60,565 nucleotides of DNA, taken from positions 1-60,565 of the forward strand of contig JAJZQV010000005.1 of the NCBI GenBank assembly GCA_021803025.1. Direction: 5' to 3'. This document shows, piece by piece, positions 47,670-57,636 of the stretch (positions are counted from its first letter, which is position 1; each line of letters begins with the position of its first letter). Below the pieces are notes generated by a model. It worked only from the letters and a program-made list of their open reading frames with translations, ran no database searches and was not told where the DNA came from. The position numbers were made by a program, and so were the translations under genes. The stretch comes from Actinomycetes bacterium (GTDB taxonomy: Bacteria > Actinomycetota > Actinomycetes > Propionibacteriales > Propionibacteriaceae).

Positions 47670-49472
47670 GTGGCCGTCCAGAAGATGTCCGAGCTGTTCG
47701 TCCGCACGTTGCGGGAGGACCCAGCCGACGCCGAGGTGCCGAGCCACCGCTGGCTCGTCCGCGCCGGCTACATCCGCCGCGCGGCCCCCGGCATCTACTC
47801 GTGGCTGCCGCTCGGGCTCAAGGTGCTCGCGAAGGTGGAGCAGATCGTGCGCGAGGAGATGATGGCGATCGGCGGGCAGGAGGTGCGCTTCCCGGCGCTG
47901 CTGCCACGGGAGCCGTACGAGACGACGCACCGCTGGACCGAGTACGGGCCGAACCTGTTCCGGCTCAAGGACCGCAAGAACGCCGACTACCTGCTCGGTC
48001 CCACGCACGAGGAGATGTTCACGCTGCTGGTCAAGGACCTGTACAGCTCGTACAAGGACCTCCCGCTCACGCTGTTCCAGATCCAGACCAAGTACCGCGA
48101 CGAGGCGCGCCCGCGGGCGGGCCTGCTGCGCGGGCGCGAGTTCGTCATGAAGGACTCGTACACGTTCGACATGGACGCGGAGGGCCTGCAGCGGTCGTAC
48201 GAGACCCACCGCGGCGCGTACATCCGCGTCATGGAGCGGCTCGGGCTCGACTACGTCATCGTCAAGGCCCTGTCCGGTGCGATGGGCGGGTCGGCGTCCG
48301 AGGAGTTCCTCGCCATCGCCCCGAACGGGGAGGACACGTTCGTGCGCTCCCCGGGCGGGTACGCCGCCAACGTCGAGGCCGTCACCGTGAGCCCGCCGGC
48401 CCCCGTCGACGCCTCGAGCACGCCGGCTCCCTGCGTCATCCACACGCCGGGCGCCGGGACGATCGACACGCTCGTGACGGCGGTGAACGCCGAGGCTCCG
48501 CGTGACGACCGCCCCTGGACCGGCGCGGACACGCTCAAGAACGTCGTGTTCATGCTCCTTCACCCGGACGGCTCCAAGGAGCCGCTCGTCGTGGGCCTCC
48601 CGGGCGACCGCGAGGTCGACATGAAGCGCCTCGAGGCGGCGGTCGGGTCGGCGGAGGCCGTCGCGTTCGGCGACGCCGACTTCGCGGCGAACCCGATGCT
48701 CGTCAAGGGCTACATCGGGCCGGCGAAGGATGGCACGGCGATCCTCGGCGAGAAGGGCGCGAGCGGCATCCGCTACCTCGTCGACCCGCGCGTCGTGACC
48801 GGCACGGCGTGGGTGACGGGAGCCAACGTGGCCGACCACCACGTCGTCAACCTCGTCGCGGGCCGCGACTTCACCGCCGACGGCGTCATCGACGTCGCCG
48901 AGGTGCGGGCGGGCGACCCCGCGCCCGACGGCTCGGGCCCGCTCGAGCTCGCGCGCGGCGTGGAGATGGGGCACATCTTCCAGCTCGGCACGAAGTACGC
49001 CGAGGCGCTCGGGCTCAAGGTGCTCGACGCGAACGGCAAGCTCGCGACCGTGACGATGGGCTCGTACGGGATCGGCGTGTCGCGGGCCGTGGCGATGGTC
49101 GCCGAGACGACGTGCGACGAGCGCGGGCTCGCGTGGCCGCGCAGCGTCGCCCCGTACGACGTCATCGTCATCGCGGCCGGCAAGGACGAGGCGCTGGCGG
49201 TGGAGGCGGAGCGCATCGCCCGCGAGCTGTCCGGATCCGGGCTCGACGTGCTGCTCGACGACCGGAAGGCGTCGCCCGGCGTGAAGTTCACCGACGCCGA
49301 GGTCCTCGGCATCCCGACGGCAGTCGTCGTCGGGCGCGGTCTGGCCAGCGGCGTGGTCGAGGTGCGCGACCGGGCGTCCGGCGCCAGGGACGAGGTGGGC
49401 GTCGACGATGTGGTCGCCCGCGTCGTCGCGGCCGACCCGCGCATGCGGGCCGCGGACGTGCGGGGGGAGTGA
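47670..49472 (+). CDS. proS: Prolyl-tRNA synthetase, bacterial type
   Basis: It charges tRNA-Pro. The 600-residue class II enzyme has motif 2 and 3 regions ([36 protein letters not shown]) and the bacterial editing (INS) domain between about residues 230 and 400. The C-terminal anticodon domain includes [15 protein letters not shown]. The GTG at 47670 is preferred to one six bases earlier because AGGAG then lies at the proper distance. Its stop overlaps the next gene by four bases. Confidence 0.97.
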   Translation: MAVQKMSELFVRTLREDPADAEVPSHRWLVRAGYIRRAAPGIYSWLPLGLKVLAKVEQIVREEMMAIGGQEVRFPALLPREPYETTHRWTEYGPNLFRLKDRKNADYLLGPTHEEMFTLLVKDLYSSYKDLPLTLFQIQTKYRDEARPRAGLLRGREFVMKDSYTFDMDAEGLQRSYETHRGAYIRVMERLGLDYVIVKALSGAMGGSASEEFLAIAPNGEDTFVRSPGGYAANVEAVTVSPPAPVDASSTPAPCVIHTPGAGTIDTLVTAVNAEAPRDDRPWTGADTLKNVVFMLLHPDGSKEPLVVGLPGDREVDMKRLEAAVGSAEAVAFGDADFAANPMLVKGYIGPAKDGTAILGEKGASGIRYLVDPRVVTGTAWVTGANVADHHVVNLVAGRDFTADGVIDVAEVRAGDPAPDGSGPLELARGVEMGHIFQLGTKYAEALGLKVLDANGKLATVTMGSYGIGVSRAVAMVAETTCDERGLAWPRSVAPYDVIVIAAGKDEALAVEAERIARELSGSGLDVLLDDRKASPGVKFTDAEVLGIPTAVVVGRGLASGVVEVRDRASGARDEVGVDDVVARVVAADPRMRAADVRGE

Positions 49473-50257
49473 CGCTCGGCCTGCCGCTCGCGACGCTGGG
49501 GCTGCTCGTCGCGGCGGCCTTCGCGGCCGGCTGGGTGGACTCCGTCGTCGGCGGCGGGGGACTCATCCAGCTGCCCAGCCTGCTCATCGGCCTGCCGCAC
49601 GACACGACGGTCGCGACGGTGTCGGGAACGAACAAGCTCTCGAGCGCCGCGGGTACGGCCGTGGCCACCGGCACGTACCTCGCGAAGGTCCACGTGGAGT
49701 GGGCCGTGGCGCTGCCGCTCATGGCGGCCGCGTACGCCGGGTCGACGGCCGGTGCCCAGCTCGTGCGGTTCGTGCCGCGGACGCTGTTCACCCCTCTCGT
49801 GCTCGCCACGGTCGTCGTCGTCGGCGTCTACACGCTGCGCCGGCCGGCGATGGGGATGGAGACGCGCCTGCGTCACGAAGGTCGCGCCCGGCTGCTCCGG
49901 ATCCTCGCGATCGGGCTCGGCGTCGGCCTGTGGGACGGTCTCGTCGGCCCCGGGACCGGCACGTTCTTCGTCATCCTGCTCGTCGCGGTGGTCGGGTACG
50001 GGTTCCTCGCCGCGACCGTGCTCACCAAGCTCGCGAACCTCACGACGAACGTCGCCGCCCTGGTCGTGCTGGGTACGAGCGGGCACGTGCTGTGGGGGAT
50101 CGGGGCGGTGATGGCGGTCGCGAACCTCTCGGGCGGTGCGATCGGAGCCAGGATGGCGATCCGCCACGGCAACGGCTTCGTCCGCAGGGTCTTCCTCGTC
50201 ACCGTCAGCGCTCTCGCCGTGAAGCTCGCCTGGGACACGGTCCAGCTGCTGGTGTGA
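49469..50257 (+). CDS. TSUP-family (TauE/SafE-like) permease
   Basis: The 262-residue membrane protein has about eight helices and the two-fold repeat of the TSUP family: [20 protein letters not shown] in the first half and [18 protein letters not shown] in the second. Members export sulfite, sulfonates or other small anions; the substrate here is unknown. The GTG start is inside the proS stop overlap (GTGA). It is the last core gene before the restriction island. Confidence 0.88.
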   Translation: MTLGLPLATLGLLVAAAFAAGWVDSVVGGGGLIQLPSLLIGLPHDTTVATVSGTNKLSSAAGTAVATGTYLAKVHVEWAVALPLMAAAYAGSTAGAQLVRFVPRTLFTPLVLATVVVVGVYTLRRPAMGMETRLRHEGRARLLRILAIGLGVGLWDGLVGPGTGTFFVILLVAVVGYGFLAATVLTKLANLTTNVAALVVLGTSGHVLWGIGAVMAVANLSGGAIGARMAIRHGNGFVRRVFLVTVSALAVKLAWDTVQLLV

Positions 50258-50336
50258 GCCTGGGCGTTCCCTCATCCCGATGCGTGGCAGCTCCCGACGT
50301 CGGTAACCTGTCACGCACACCCACGAGGAGCCTGAG

Positions 50337-53300
50337 TTGGCAACCAGAGCGACGATCCACGACGTGATCGAGGACTTCCGTTTCGCCCCGACGAACGTGG
50401 AGCGTGGTGAGAAGTTCGAGAAGCTCATGGTCGACTACTTCTGGTTGGACCCGACGCTGAGCGTCGCCTACGACGAGGTGCAGCGCTGGCCGGACTGGTC
50501 GCATCGCGAGAACACCCACGACGCGGGCATCGACCTCGTCGCCCGCCGCAAGGACACCGGCGAGTGGACGGCGATCCAGTGCAAGTTCTATGACCCGAAG
50601 CACTCGCTGCAGAAGGCTGACATCGACTCGTTCTTCACCGCCTCGGGCAAGACATGGGACGGCGTGAGGTTCGCGAACCGGATCATCATCTCCACCACCG
50701 ACCGCTGGTCCAGCCACGCCGAGGCGGCGCTGAAGGACCAGCTGATCCCCGTACAGCGCATCGGACTGGCCGACATCGCCGAGTCGCCGATCGACTGGAT
50801 GCGCGTCGAGACCCTCACGTTCGAGGCCAAACGCGCCGTCAAGTACGGCCTGCGGGAGCACCAGAAGACCGCTGTCGAGAAGATCCTGGAAGGCTTCGCC
50901 ACCCACGACCACGGCACGTGGATCTCGGCGTGCGGCACGGGCAAGACGTTCACGAGCCTCAAGCTCGCCGAGCGGATGTGCGCCGACAACGACGGCCATC
51001 TCAAGGTCCTGTTCCTGGCCCCGTCGATCTCCCTGGTCTCGCAGTCGCTGCGCGAATGGATGGCTCAGTCCCAGACCGACATCCGCCCCTTCGTGGTCTG
51101 CTCCGACTCCAAGGCGGGTCGGCAGGCCGAGGACATCACAACCCACGACATTCCGCTCCCGACGACCGACGCAGCCCGGTTGGCGGCGAACCTCGCGACG
51201 GTCGGCCGTCGTGCCCAAGGCATGACGGTCGTGTTCTCCACGTACCAGTCGATCGACGTCGTCGCGCAGGCACAGAAGGCCTCGGACGCCGAGTTCGACC
51301 TGATCCTGTGTGACGAGGCCCACCGCACGACCGGGGTGAAGCTGCCCGGCGAGGCCGACGAGTCCTCGTTCGTGAAGGTCCACGACAACACCTACCTGCC
51401 GGCCGCGAAGCGCCTCTACATGACCGCCACCCCGCGGATCTACGGGGAGGCGGTGAGGAAGAAGGCCGACGAGGCGTCGGCGGTGCTGACGAGCATGGAC
51501 AACCAGGACCTGTTCGGCCCCGAGTTCCACCGCCTCGGCTTCGGGGAGGCCGTCGAGAAGCGGCTCCTGAGCGACTACAAGGTCATGGTGCTGGTCGTCG
51601 AAGGCGATGCGATCGCCGAGTCGCTGCAGCAGTCCCTGGCGACCGACTCCGAGCTCACCATCGATGACGCCGCGAAGATCGTGGGCTGCTGGAACGGCCT
51701 TGCCAAACACACGCAGGACGGGTTCTTCGGCAAGGACCCGTCGCCGATGAAGCGTGCGGTCGCGTTCGCCCGCGACATCCGCTCCTCCAAGGCGTTCTGC
51801 ACGGCGTTCCCTGAGGTCGTCGAGACCCTGACTGACGGCGAGACCGACCTGTCGTGCGACGTTCGCCACGTCGACGGCATGATGAACGCACTGGAGCGGG
51901 CGGACTCGCTGGCCTGGCTCAAGGCGCCGATTCCCGAGGGTGAGTGCCGCGTGCTGACGAACGCGCGCTGTCTGTCCGAGGGCGTCGACGTACCGGCGCT
52001 GGACGCCGTCTTGTTCCTGCACCCGCGCAGCTCGCTGGTCGACGTCGTGCAGTCCGTGGGCCGGGTGATGCGCCGGGCGAAGGACAAGGAGTACGGCTAC
52101 GTGATCCTGCCCGTCGCGATTCCCGCCGGCATGGCCCCAGAGGAGGCGCTGCGCGACAACAAGCGGTTCAAGGTGGTCTGGGACGTCCTCAACGCGCTCC
52201 GCTCGCACGACGACCGGTTCAACGCGATGGTCAACTCGATCGACCTCGACAAGAACACCAAGGGCAAGATCGGCTTCGACATCATCGGCAACGGCCGCGC
52301 CACCGACACCGACGAGACGACGAGCCGACCGATGGCCGGGCTCCAGTTCCCGCTGTTCTCGCTGACCCAGTGGCGCGACTCGATCCTGGCCCGGATCGTC
52401 ACCAAGTGCGGCGACCGCGACTACTGGGACCAGTGGGCCGACGACGTCGTGGATATCACCGCCAACACCACCGCCCGCATCGGTGCGATCCTTCGCACCG
52501 CCGACCAGGCACTGACCGACCAGTTCAGCGCGTTCCTCGATGGGCTGAGGGCGAACCTCAACGACTCGATCCGACGCGACGACGCGATCTCGATGCTCAG
52601 CCAGCACCTCATCACCCGACCGGTCTTCGACGCCTTGTTCGAGCACGACTCGTTCGCCGCGCACAACCCGGTCTCGATCACCATGCAGCAGATGGTCGAC
52701 GCCCTCGCCAGCCATGGCCTCGACGCGGAGACCGCCCGGCTCGAGCGGTTCTACGAGTCCGTCCGCAAGCGCGCTTCCCAGATAGAGACCCCCGCCGGCC
52801 GCCAGGCCGTCATCCATGAGCTGTACGAGCAGTTCTTCCGCAAGGCCTTCCCCAAGCAGGCATCCTCGCTCGGTGTCGTCTACACACCGGTCGAGATCGT
52901 CGACTTCATCCTCCGCGCCGCGGACGACGTCTGCCGCCAGGAGTTCGGCTACGGGCTCACCGACGAGGGCGTGCATGTTCTCGACCCGTTCACCGGCACC
53001 GGCACCTTCATCGTGCGGCTCCTCGAGTCCGGGATCATCAAGCCGGCAGACCTGGCCCGCACGTACGCCCACGAGCTGTGGGCGAACGAGATCATGCTGC
53101 TGGCGTACTACATCGCCTGCGTCAACATCGAGACCACCTACCAGGCCGTCGTACGGACTCAGCGCGAGGGCGAGAACGTCCTGTACGAGCCCTTCCCCGG
53201 CGCGACCCTCACCGACACGTTCCAGATCACCGAGGAAGGCGACCGGGCTGATACCAGCCTCATCCCCGTCAACAACGACCGCATCGAAGTCCAGCTCGCC

Positions 53301-54086
53301 ACACCGATCAAGGTCATCGTGGGCAACCCGCCCTACTCGGCCGGCCAAGGGTCCGCGAACGACGACAACGCCAACCGGAAGTACCCCACCCTCGATGCCC
53401 GGATTGCGGAAACGTATGCGGCCAGGTCCACGGCCACGAACAAGAACAGCCTGTACGACTCGTACATCCGCGCCTTCCGCTGGGCCACCGACCGCCTCGG
53501 GGATCAGGGCGTGCTCGGCCTCGTGTCGAACAACGGCTGGGTCGACGGCAACACCGCCGACGGCATCCGCAAGACGTTCACCGACGAGTTCAGCGACCTG
53601 TACGTGTACAACCTCCGGGGCAACCAGCGGACGGCCGGCGAGCTGTCACGTCAGGAGGGCGGCAAAGTATTCGGATCCGGCGCACGGACCGGTGTGGCCG
53701 TCCTCGTCGCCGTCAAGCGTCCGGGCTCGGGACCATGTGCCCTGCGCTACTACGGCGTCGCCGACTACCTCACCCGGGAGGAGAAGCTCGCCGACCTCGA
53801 CGAGGCGAACCTTGGCTCCGTGCCCTGGCAGACCCTCATCCCCAACGCCGACGGCGACTGGCTCAACCAGCGCAACGACACGTTCGGTACCTTTCCGGCA
53901 ATCGCAGACGAGCCGTCGGCCCACTTCGCGTCGCATTCTGCTGGCGTTCAGACGAATCGCGATGCGTGGTGCTACAACTTCAGTGCCCGAGCCGTCGAGG
54001 CGAACATGCGCCGAATGATCGACTACTACAACGAGCAGGCTGCATCGTGTGATGGAGACGAGGCACCTGAGTTTTGCACGCGATGA
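50337..54086 (+). CDS. Type ISP-like restriction-modification enzyme, 5' part (split by an IS)
   Basis: This single-chain R-M protein has an Mrr-like nuclease (Asp66, and QCK at 81-83 in AIQCKFYDP), a superfamily 2 translocase (ACGTGKT about 198-204, DEAH at 326-329, SVGRVMRRAKD) and an N6-adenine methyltransferase (DPFTGTGTF near 883, NPPY near 997). The domain order matches LlaGI/LlaBIII-type enzymes. The native frame stops being valid at residue about 1243, where an IS inserts; the last residues PEFCTR come from the IS. The target-recognition part is encoded after the IS. The TTG start follows GAGGAG. Confidence 0.9.
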   Translation: MATRATIHDVIEDFRFAPTNVERGEKFEKLMVDYFWLDPTLSVAYDEVQRWPDWSHRENTHDAGIDLVARRKDTGEWTAIQCKFYDPKHSLQKADIDSFFTASGKTWDGVRFANRIIISTTDRWSSHAEAALKDQLIPVQRIGLADIAESPIDWMRVETLTFEAKRAVKYGLREHQKTAVEKILEGFATHDHGTWISACGTGKTFTSLKLAERMCADNDGHLKVLFLAPSISLVSQSLREWMAQSQTDIRPFVVCSDSKAGRQAEDITTHDIPLPTTDAARLAANLATVGRRAQGMTVVFSTYQSIDVVAQAQKASDAEFDLILCDEAHRTTGVKLPGEADESSFVKVHDNTYLPAAKRLYMTATPRIYGEAVRKKADEASAVLTSMDNQDLFGPEFHRLGFGEAVEKRLLSDYKVMVLVVEGDAIAESLQQSLATDSELTIDDAAKIVGCWNGLAKHTQDGFFGKDPSPMKRAVAFARDIRSSKAFCTAFPEVVETLTDGETDLSCDVRHVDGMMNALERADSLAWLKAPIPEGECRVLTNARCLSEGVDVPALDAVLFLHPRSSLVDVVQSVGRVMRRAKDKEYGYVILPVAIPAGMAPEEALRDNKRFKVVWDVLNALRSHDDRFNAMVNSIDLDKNTKGKIGFDIIGNGRATDTDETTSRPMAGLQFPLFSLTQWRDSILARIVTKCGDRDYWDQWADDVVDITANTTARIGAILRTADQALTDQFSAFLDGLRANLNDSIRRDDAISMLSQHLITRPVFDALFEHDSFAAHNPVSITMQQMVDALASHGLDAETARLERFYESVRKRASQIETPAGRQAVIHELYEQFFRKAFPKQASSLGVVYTPVEIVDFILRAADDVCRQEFGYGLTDEGVHVLDPFTGTGTFIVRLLESGIIKPADLARTYAHELWANEIMLLAYYIACVNIETTYQAVVRTQREGENVLYEPFPGATLTDTFQITEEGDRADTSLIPVNNDRIEVQLATPIKVIVGNPPYSAGQGSANDDNANRKYPTLDARIAETYAARSTATNKNSLYDSYIRAFRWATDRLGDQGVLGLVSNNGWVDGNTADGIRKTFTDEFSDLYVYNLRGNQRTAGELSRQEGGKVFGSGARTGVAVLVAVKRPGSGPCALRYYGVADYLTREEKLADLDEANLGSVPWQTLIPNADGDWLNQRNDTFGTFPAIADEPSAHFASHSAGVQTNRDAWCYNFSARAVEANMRRMIDYYNEQAASCDGDEAPEFCTR
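53978..54065 (+). repeat. Left 88-bp direct repeat flanking the IS
   Basis: It is identical to 56002-56089, starting CTTCAGTGCCCGAGC. It encodes the same 29 residues (starting FSARAVEANMRR) at the end of the 5' gene part. It is interpreted as a long target-site duplication. Confidence 0.92.
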
Positions 54087-54087
54087 G
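54066..54087 (+). repeat. Left terminal inverted repeat of the IS
   Basis: This 22-bp end differs from the right end at three positions. The stop codon of the truncated restriction gene (54084-54086) lies inside it. Confidence 0.85.
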
Positions 54088-54125
54088 GACGGATTCCTGG
54101 TGTGACTACGGGGTTCGGGTCGTTT

Positions 54126-55889
54126 TCAGGTGTTCGTGGATGTAGTGAAGGTGGCGGTTTTGGCGGCTTGGGCCAGGTCGCGGCGCCAGGCGCGGAGTTC
54201 GGGCAGGGTGGCCCAGGACTGGTCCAGGCCGGCCCCGACAGCGTGGTCGATGGTGTCCCACGCGGTGGGGCGGAGGAGGCGGTAGACGGCGTCCCCCACG
54301 GGGATGGCGTCGAGGTGACGGACGGCATCCAGCAGTTGGCCGGCGGGCAGGCAGGTCCAGCGTTCCAGGAGCCGGGTGATGAGCAGGGCGAGGAAGCAGA
54401 TGGCGAAGTGGGCCTCGATATGGGCCCGGGTCCGGACGTAGACGGGACGCGTGTTCAGGTCGGTCTTGCTATCACGGAACGTCTGCTCGATGCGCCACAG
54501 CTGGCGGTACCGGTCCAAGATCGCCTGGTCGGGCAGGCCGGTTTCGGAGGTGCGGACCAACTGGTAGCCGTCGAACACGGCCTCAGCTTCGGCGCGGGCG
54601 CGGTCCACGGACAGGCTGGTCTCCCGCCCGGTGATCAGCTCCCCGGTGGCGGGGTCGATGGTGTCGGCGGTGATGTACTTCTTCACCCCCCGTTTGTTGC
54701 TCGCCCGGTATCTCGCCTCGTCGGCGGCCAATGCTTCGGCCCGGGTCAGGATGTCGTCGCGGGTGTGGGCGTCCCTTTCGGCGGCGTGGGCTGACCAGCG
54801 GGCCACGACCTTCTCCTGGACGGCTTTGGGCACGTTGTCGACCCCGTACATGGTGACCGGCACCCCACGGGTCACGACCATCGACTTGGTGCGGTTCTGG
54901 TCGTTGCCGGTCCAGCCTACCGGGTCGAGCAGCCACGTCTTCAGGGTCTTGTCGGCGCCACGGGCGGAGGCGGACACGATCCAGCCGTCCCCGTGTTGGG
55001 CGAGCGCCCCCAGGTTGTTCTGGGTGTTCATGGCCTTGTCCGCCACCACCACGATCCGCTCGCAACCGAACGCGGACTTGAACTCGGACAACACGTTCGG
55101 CAGGGTCGAGGTGTCGGGCACGTTCCCGTCGAACAACCGATACGACACCGGGATCCCATCGGCATCCAGGAACAGGCCGAGTTGGATGATCGGATCGGGC
55201 CGGTTCTCTTTCGAATGCCCGCGTTGCCGCGACGCCCGCCCCCTGGGGGCGGTCTTGCCCTCGGGGGCCTCATCGTTCTGGTCGATGTGGAAGAAGTAGT
55301 TGGTCACGTCATAGTCGACCGTGCCCAACGACGCCTTGCTGCGTCCGACGCCGGTCGAGGCGGCTTGCTGCAAGGGGACCGCCATCGCGGCGATCTGATC
55401 CAACACCCGATACACCCTGGTCAGGTCCATGTTGGCCGGCCCGCCCAGCAGGTGGGTGGCGCGTTCCACCGCGGCCTTCTTCGAACACGGCCACACCACC
55501 CGCGAACACACCAACAACGACAGAACCCGGGCAACCTCGCCGGCATCCGCACCGGTGCCCTTCACGAAGGCCTTCGCGGTCTTCTCTGCCCCGAGCCGTT
55601 CCAGCACGGCCTCGGCCAGCCACCAGCCGGCGTTCAACCCCACAGCGCCATCCGACGGCTCGGTGGTGTCGAAGGTGATCGTGCCCCTCCGGGCCTGGCG
55701 CTGGACGGTGAGTTCCTTCGCCCGCGCTTTCAGCGTGGCCAGGGCGTCGGGGTCTTCGGCCAACAGGACATCGAGGCGGCCGTGGCGTTCGATGACCCGT
55801 TGGCGGCTGCGTCCTCGCTCGTCGCGGTAGGCCTCCACGATGTAGGCGTACTCCACGCCATCACGGGTCTTCGAGATGCGTACCAACAC
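54126..55889 (-). CDS. IS1634-family (IS4-like DDE) transposase
   Basis: This 587-residue transposase looks intact. DDE residues are visible as Asp in VDYDVTNYFF, Asp in VVVADKAMNTQNN, and Glu in the YREK-like YRQLWRIEQTFRDSK. LLITRLLERW is a further IS1634-type C-terminal feature. The GTG start at 55889 gives MLVRISKTRDGVEY, and no frameshift is seen, so the element may still be active. It is read antisense to the restriction gene. Confidence 0.94.
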   Translation of the reverse strand: MLVRISKTRDGVEYAYIVEAYRDERGRSRQRVIERHGRLDVLLAEDPDALATLKARAKELTVQRQARRGTITFDTTEPSDGAVGLNAGWWLAEAVLERLGAEKTAKAFVKGTGADAGEVARVLSLLVCSRVVWPCSKKAAVERATHLLGGPANMDLTRVYRVLDQIAAMAVPLQQAASTGVGRSKASLGTVDYDVTNYFFHIDQNDEAPEGKTAPRGRASRQRGHSKENRPDPIIQLGLFLDADGIPVSYRLFDGNVPDTSTLPNVLSEFKSAFGCERIVVVADKAMNTQNNLGALAQHGDGWIVSASARGADKTLKTWLLDPVGWTGNDQNRTKSMVVTRGVPVTMYGVDNVPKAVQEKVVARWSAHAAERDAHTRDDILTRAEALAADEARYRASNKRGVKKYITADTIDPATGELITGRETSLSVDRARAEAEAVFDGYQLVRTSETGLPDQAILDRYRQLWRIEQTFRDSKTDLNTRPVYVRTRAHIEAHFAICFLALLITRLLERWTCLPAGQLLDAVRHLDAIPVGDAVYRLLRPTAWDTIDHAVGAGLDQSWATLPELRAWRRDLAQAAKTATFTTSTNT

Positions 55890-55979
55890 ACCACAAAGCT
55901 ACCGGCATGTAGCACCCTTCACGACGCGCCACGCCGCACAAAACGAGCGCAAAATCCCAAGTCAGCAAGCGAATCGAAG

Positions 55980-56001
55980 CTCAGCCCGTGCAAAACCCAG
56001 G
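55980..56001 (-). repeat. Right terminal inverted repeat of the IS
   Basis: This is the 22-bp right end. It contains a GTG (55988-55990) that opens the frame of the restriction gene's 3' part. Confidence 0.85.
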
Positions 56002-56089
56002 CTTCAGTGCCCGAGCCGTCGAGGCGAACATGCGCCGAATGATCGACTACTACAACGAGCAGGCTGCATCGTGTGATGGAGACGAGGCA
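56002..56089 (+). repeat. Right 88-bp direct repeat flanking the IS
   Basis: This is the second copy of the 88-bp duplication and matches 53978-54065 base for base. The next base, C, also matches, which leaves the exact boundary ambiguous by one base. Confidence 0.92.
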
Positions 56090-57118
56090 CGGCTCGATCT
56101 CGATCCATCGAGGATAAGTTGGAGCCGGAACATCAGGCGATTGGCTGTCGCGGGACGCACCCAACACTTCAAAGAAGATGGTATTCGCCCTTCCGCCCTG
56201 TACCGGCCCTTCTGTCGACAGGTTTTGTATTTCGACCCTGTCTTCAACTCCGTCCCTGGGAAGAATTCGCAATACTTCCCGACCACCCGGCACGTGAACC
56301 TCGCGATCCTGGTGACCTCGCCTGGCGGCAACTCACCATTTACGGCTCTGGCCACGAACACCATTGCCGATCTCGTCTCTGTGACTGGCGCCGGGCAGGC
56401 GACTCACTTCTTCCCACGATGGACTTACGAGCAGCCGGAAAGAACGGAGCAGGAGCTGCTGCTCGATGCATCGGCTGATCTTGACGCGTTGGGCTACCGG
56501 CGCGCGGACAACATCACGGACCAGATCCTGGCGCTGTACCGGTCGCGTTTCGGCCCGCAGGTGTCCAAGGACGATGTGTTCTTCTACGTCTACGGGGTGC
56601 TGCACTCCGAGCAGTACCGAACCATGTTCGCCGCGGATCTGAAGCGGATGCTGCCGCGAATCCCGCTGGCCGCATCTGTCGCCGACTTCGACGCGTTCGT
56701 CACGGCCGGCCGCGCCTTGTCGGACCTGCATGTGAACTACGAGTCGGTGGAGCCGTACCCGCTGCATGAGCAGGCGCCGCTCGCGGGAGACCCTTGGGAG
56801 ACGTACCGGGTCCAGAAGCTGCGCTGGGCAGACAAGACGACCAAGAAGGCGATCCTCTACAACGGCCACGTCATCCTGGGCGACATCCCCGCCGAGGCGC
56901 ACCGCTACATGCTCGGCTCCCGGTCGGCTCTGGAGTGGCTCATCGACCGGTACCAGGTGAAGACCGACAAGGATTCCGGCATCGTCAACGACCCCAACGA
57001 CTGGTGCCGGGAGCACGACGACCCCCGCTACATCGTCGACCTCATCAAGCGCGTGACCCGCGTGAGCGTCGACACGATGCGCATCGTCGACTCCCTGCCG
57101 GAGCTACCGCTCACGTAG
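56002..57118 (+). pseudogene. Type ISP-like restriction-modification enzyme, 3' part
   Basis: This carries about 371 residues of the C-terminal target-recognition region. It begins with the duplicated FSARAVEANMRR segment and continues into new sequence (SALYRPFCRQVLYFDPVFN). The end is TMRIVDSLPELPLT. Removing the IS and one repeat copy (2024 bp) joins it in frame to the 5' part and restores an ORF of about 1585 residues. A GTG at 55988 in the IS end could start it separately with five extra residues (MQNPG), so a split protein is possible. Confidence 0.85.
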
Positions 57119-57136
57119 TGGCTGCATCTCAAATAC

Positions 57137-57424
57137 GTGATCCCGAAGCGCGTCGGTCCAGGGGACCGAGTCTTCGTCATCATCGGCCATCTCCAGACTG
57201 ACGGGCATCGCTCCGCGATACGCAACGCGGTCAGCGACATCTGCATTCAGTTCCCTCGGTACACGGTGGTTCCCTGTATCTGGGAGGCACCCTCATCCTG
57301 GGGCATCCAGGTCGCTGACTACGGTCTGTGGCGGGTCCAGCGGATTCAAGAGGGCAAGAGCGTGCCTACGTACACCGAACCGGTCGACGCTCAGACCGAC
57401 TCCGTCTTCCGGCCATGGGGATGA
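57137..57424 (+). pseudogene. Probable C-terminal fragment of a DUF3800 protein
   Basis: The 95-residue frame ends with WGIQVADYGLWRVQRIQEG, which fits the C-terminal end of DUF3800 proteins (usual form GLQ-x-ADY-x-x-W-x-x-x-R). DUF3800 proteins are normally above 200 residues with an N-terminal acidic motif, which is missing here, so this is probably a remnant. It begins 18 bp past the restriction gene and may be part of the same acquired island. The 212 bp after it hold no recognisable gene. Confidence 0.5.
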
Positions 57425-57636
57425 TGGCATGAGAAGACCGGCTACCTCGGTTCCCCGAGGAGAAGTCCCCTGGACCTCTTGTCACCGGTCTCTGCCAGCC
57501 AGCATAGGCGACGAAGGGCGGTCGTGCTACAGGAGTTGGTGGATCAATGTGGGCCCAGCCAGTAGGAGCACTCCTCAGGGGCACACAGGGGCGAGACTGC
57601 CGAACACGAGGCAGCTGGTCGTCGCTGATCAGCAGC

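Larger units (their letters stand above)
54066..56001 (-). mobile_element. IS1634/IS1549-like insertion sequence, 1936 bp
   Basis: The element has one transposase gene on the minus strand and 22-bp terminal inverted repeats matching at 19 of 22 positions (left end begins CCTGAGTTTTGCACG, right end read inward CCTGGGTTTTGCACG). It is flanked by 88-bp direct repeats, or 89 bp if the boundary C is counted. Long, variable target duplications are a known trait of IS1549 from Mycobacterium smegmatis and IS1634 from Mycoplasma mycoides. The transposase type agrees with that group. Confidence 0.92.

Noticed and set aside
50205-53348. Very long open frame (over 1000 codons) on the minus strand opposite the restriction gene
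   Set aside because: The translation is Val/Asp/Arg/Gly-rich with no family motif, and the plus strand carries clear nuclease, helicase and methyltransferase motifs. High GC makes long antisense frames common.
55988-57118. Independent full-length gene after the IS
   Set aside because: Its first residues come from the IS end and the next 29 repeat the end of the upstream ORF, so it is the 3' part of the split restriction gene.
57425-57636. Possible small gene or tRNA in the gap before the DUF4439 gene
   Set aside because: No frame with a credible start and ribosome site, no cloverleaf-like fold and no family motif could be seen.
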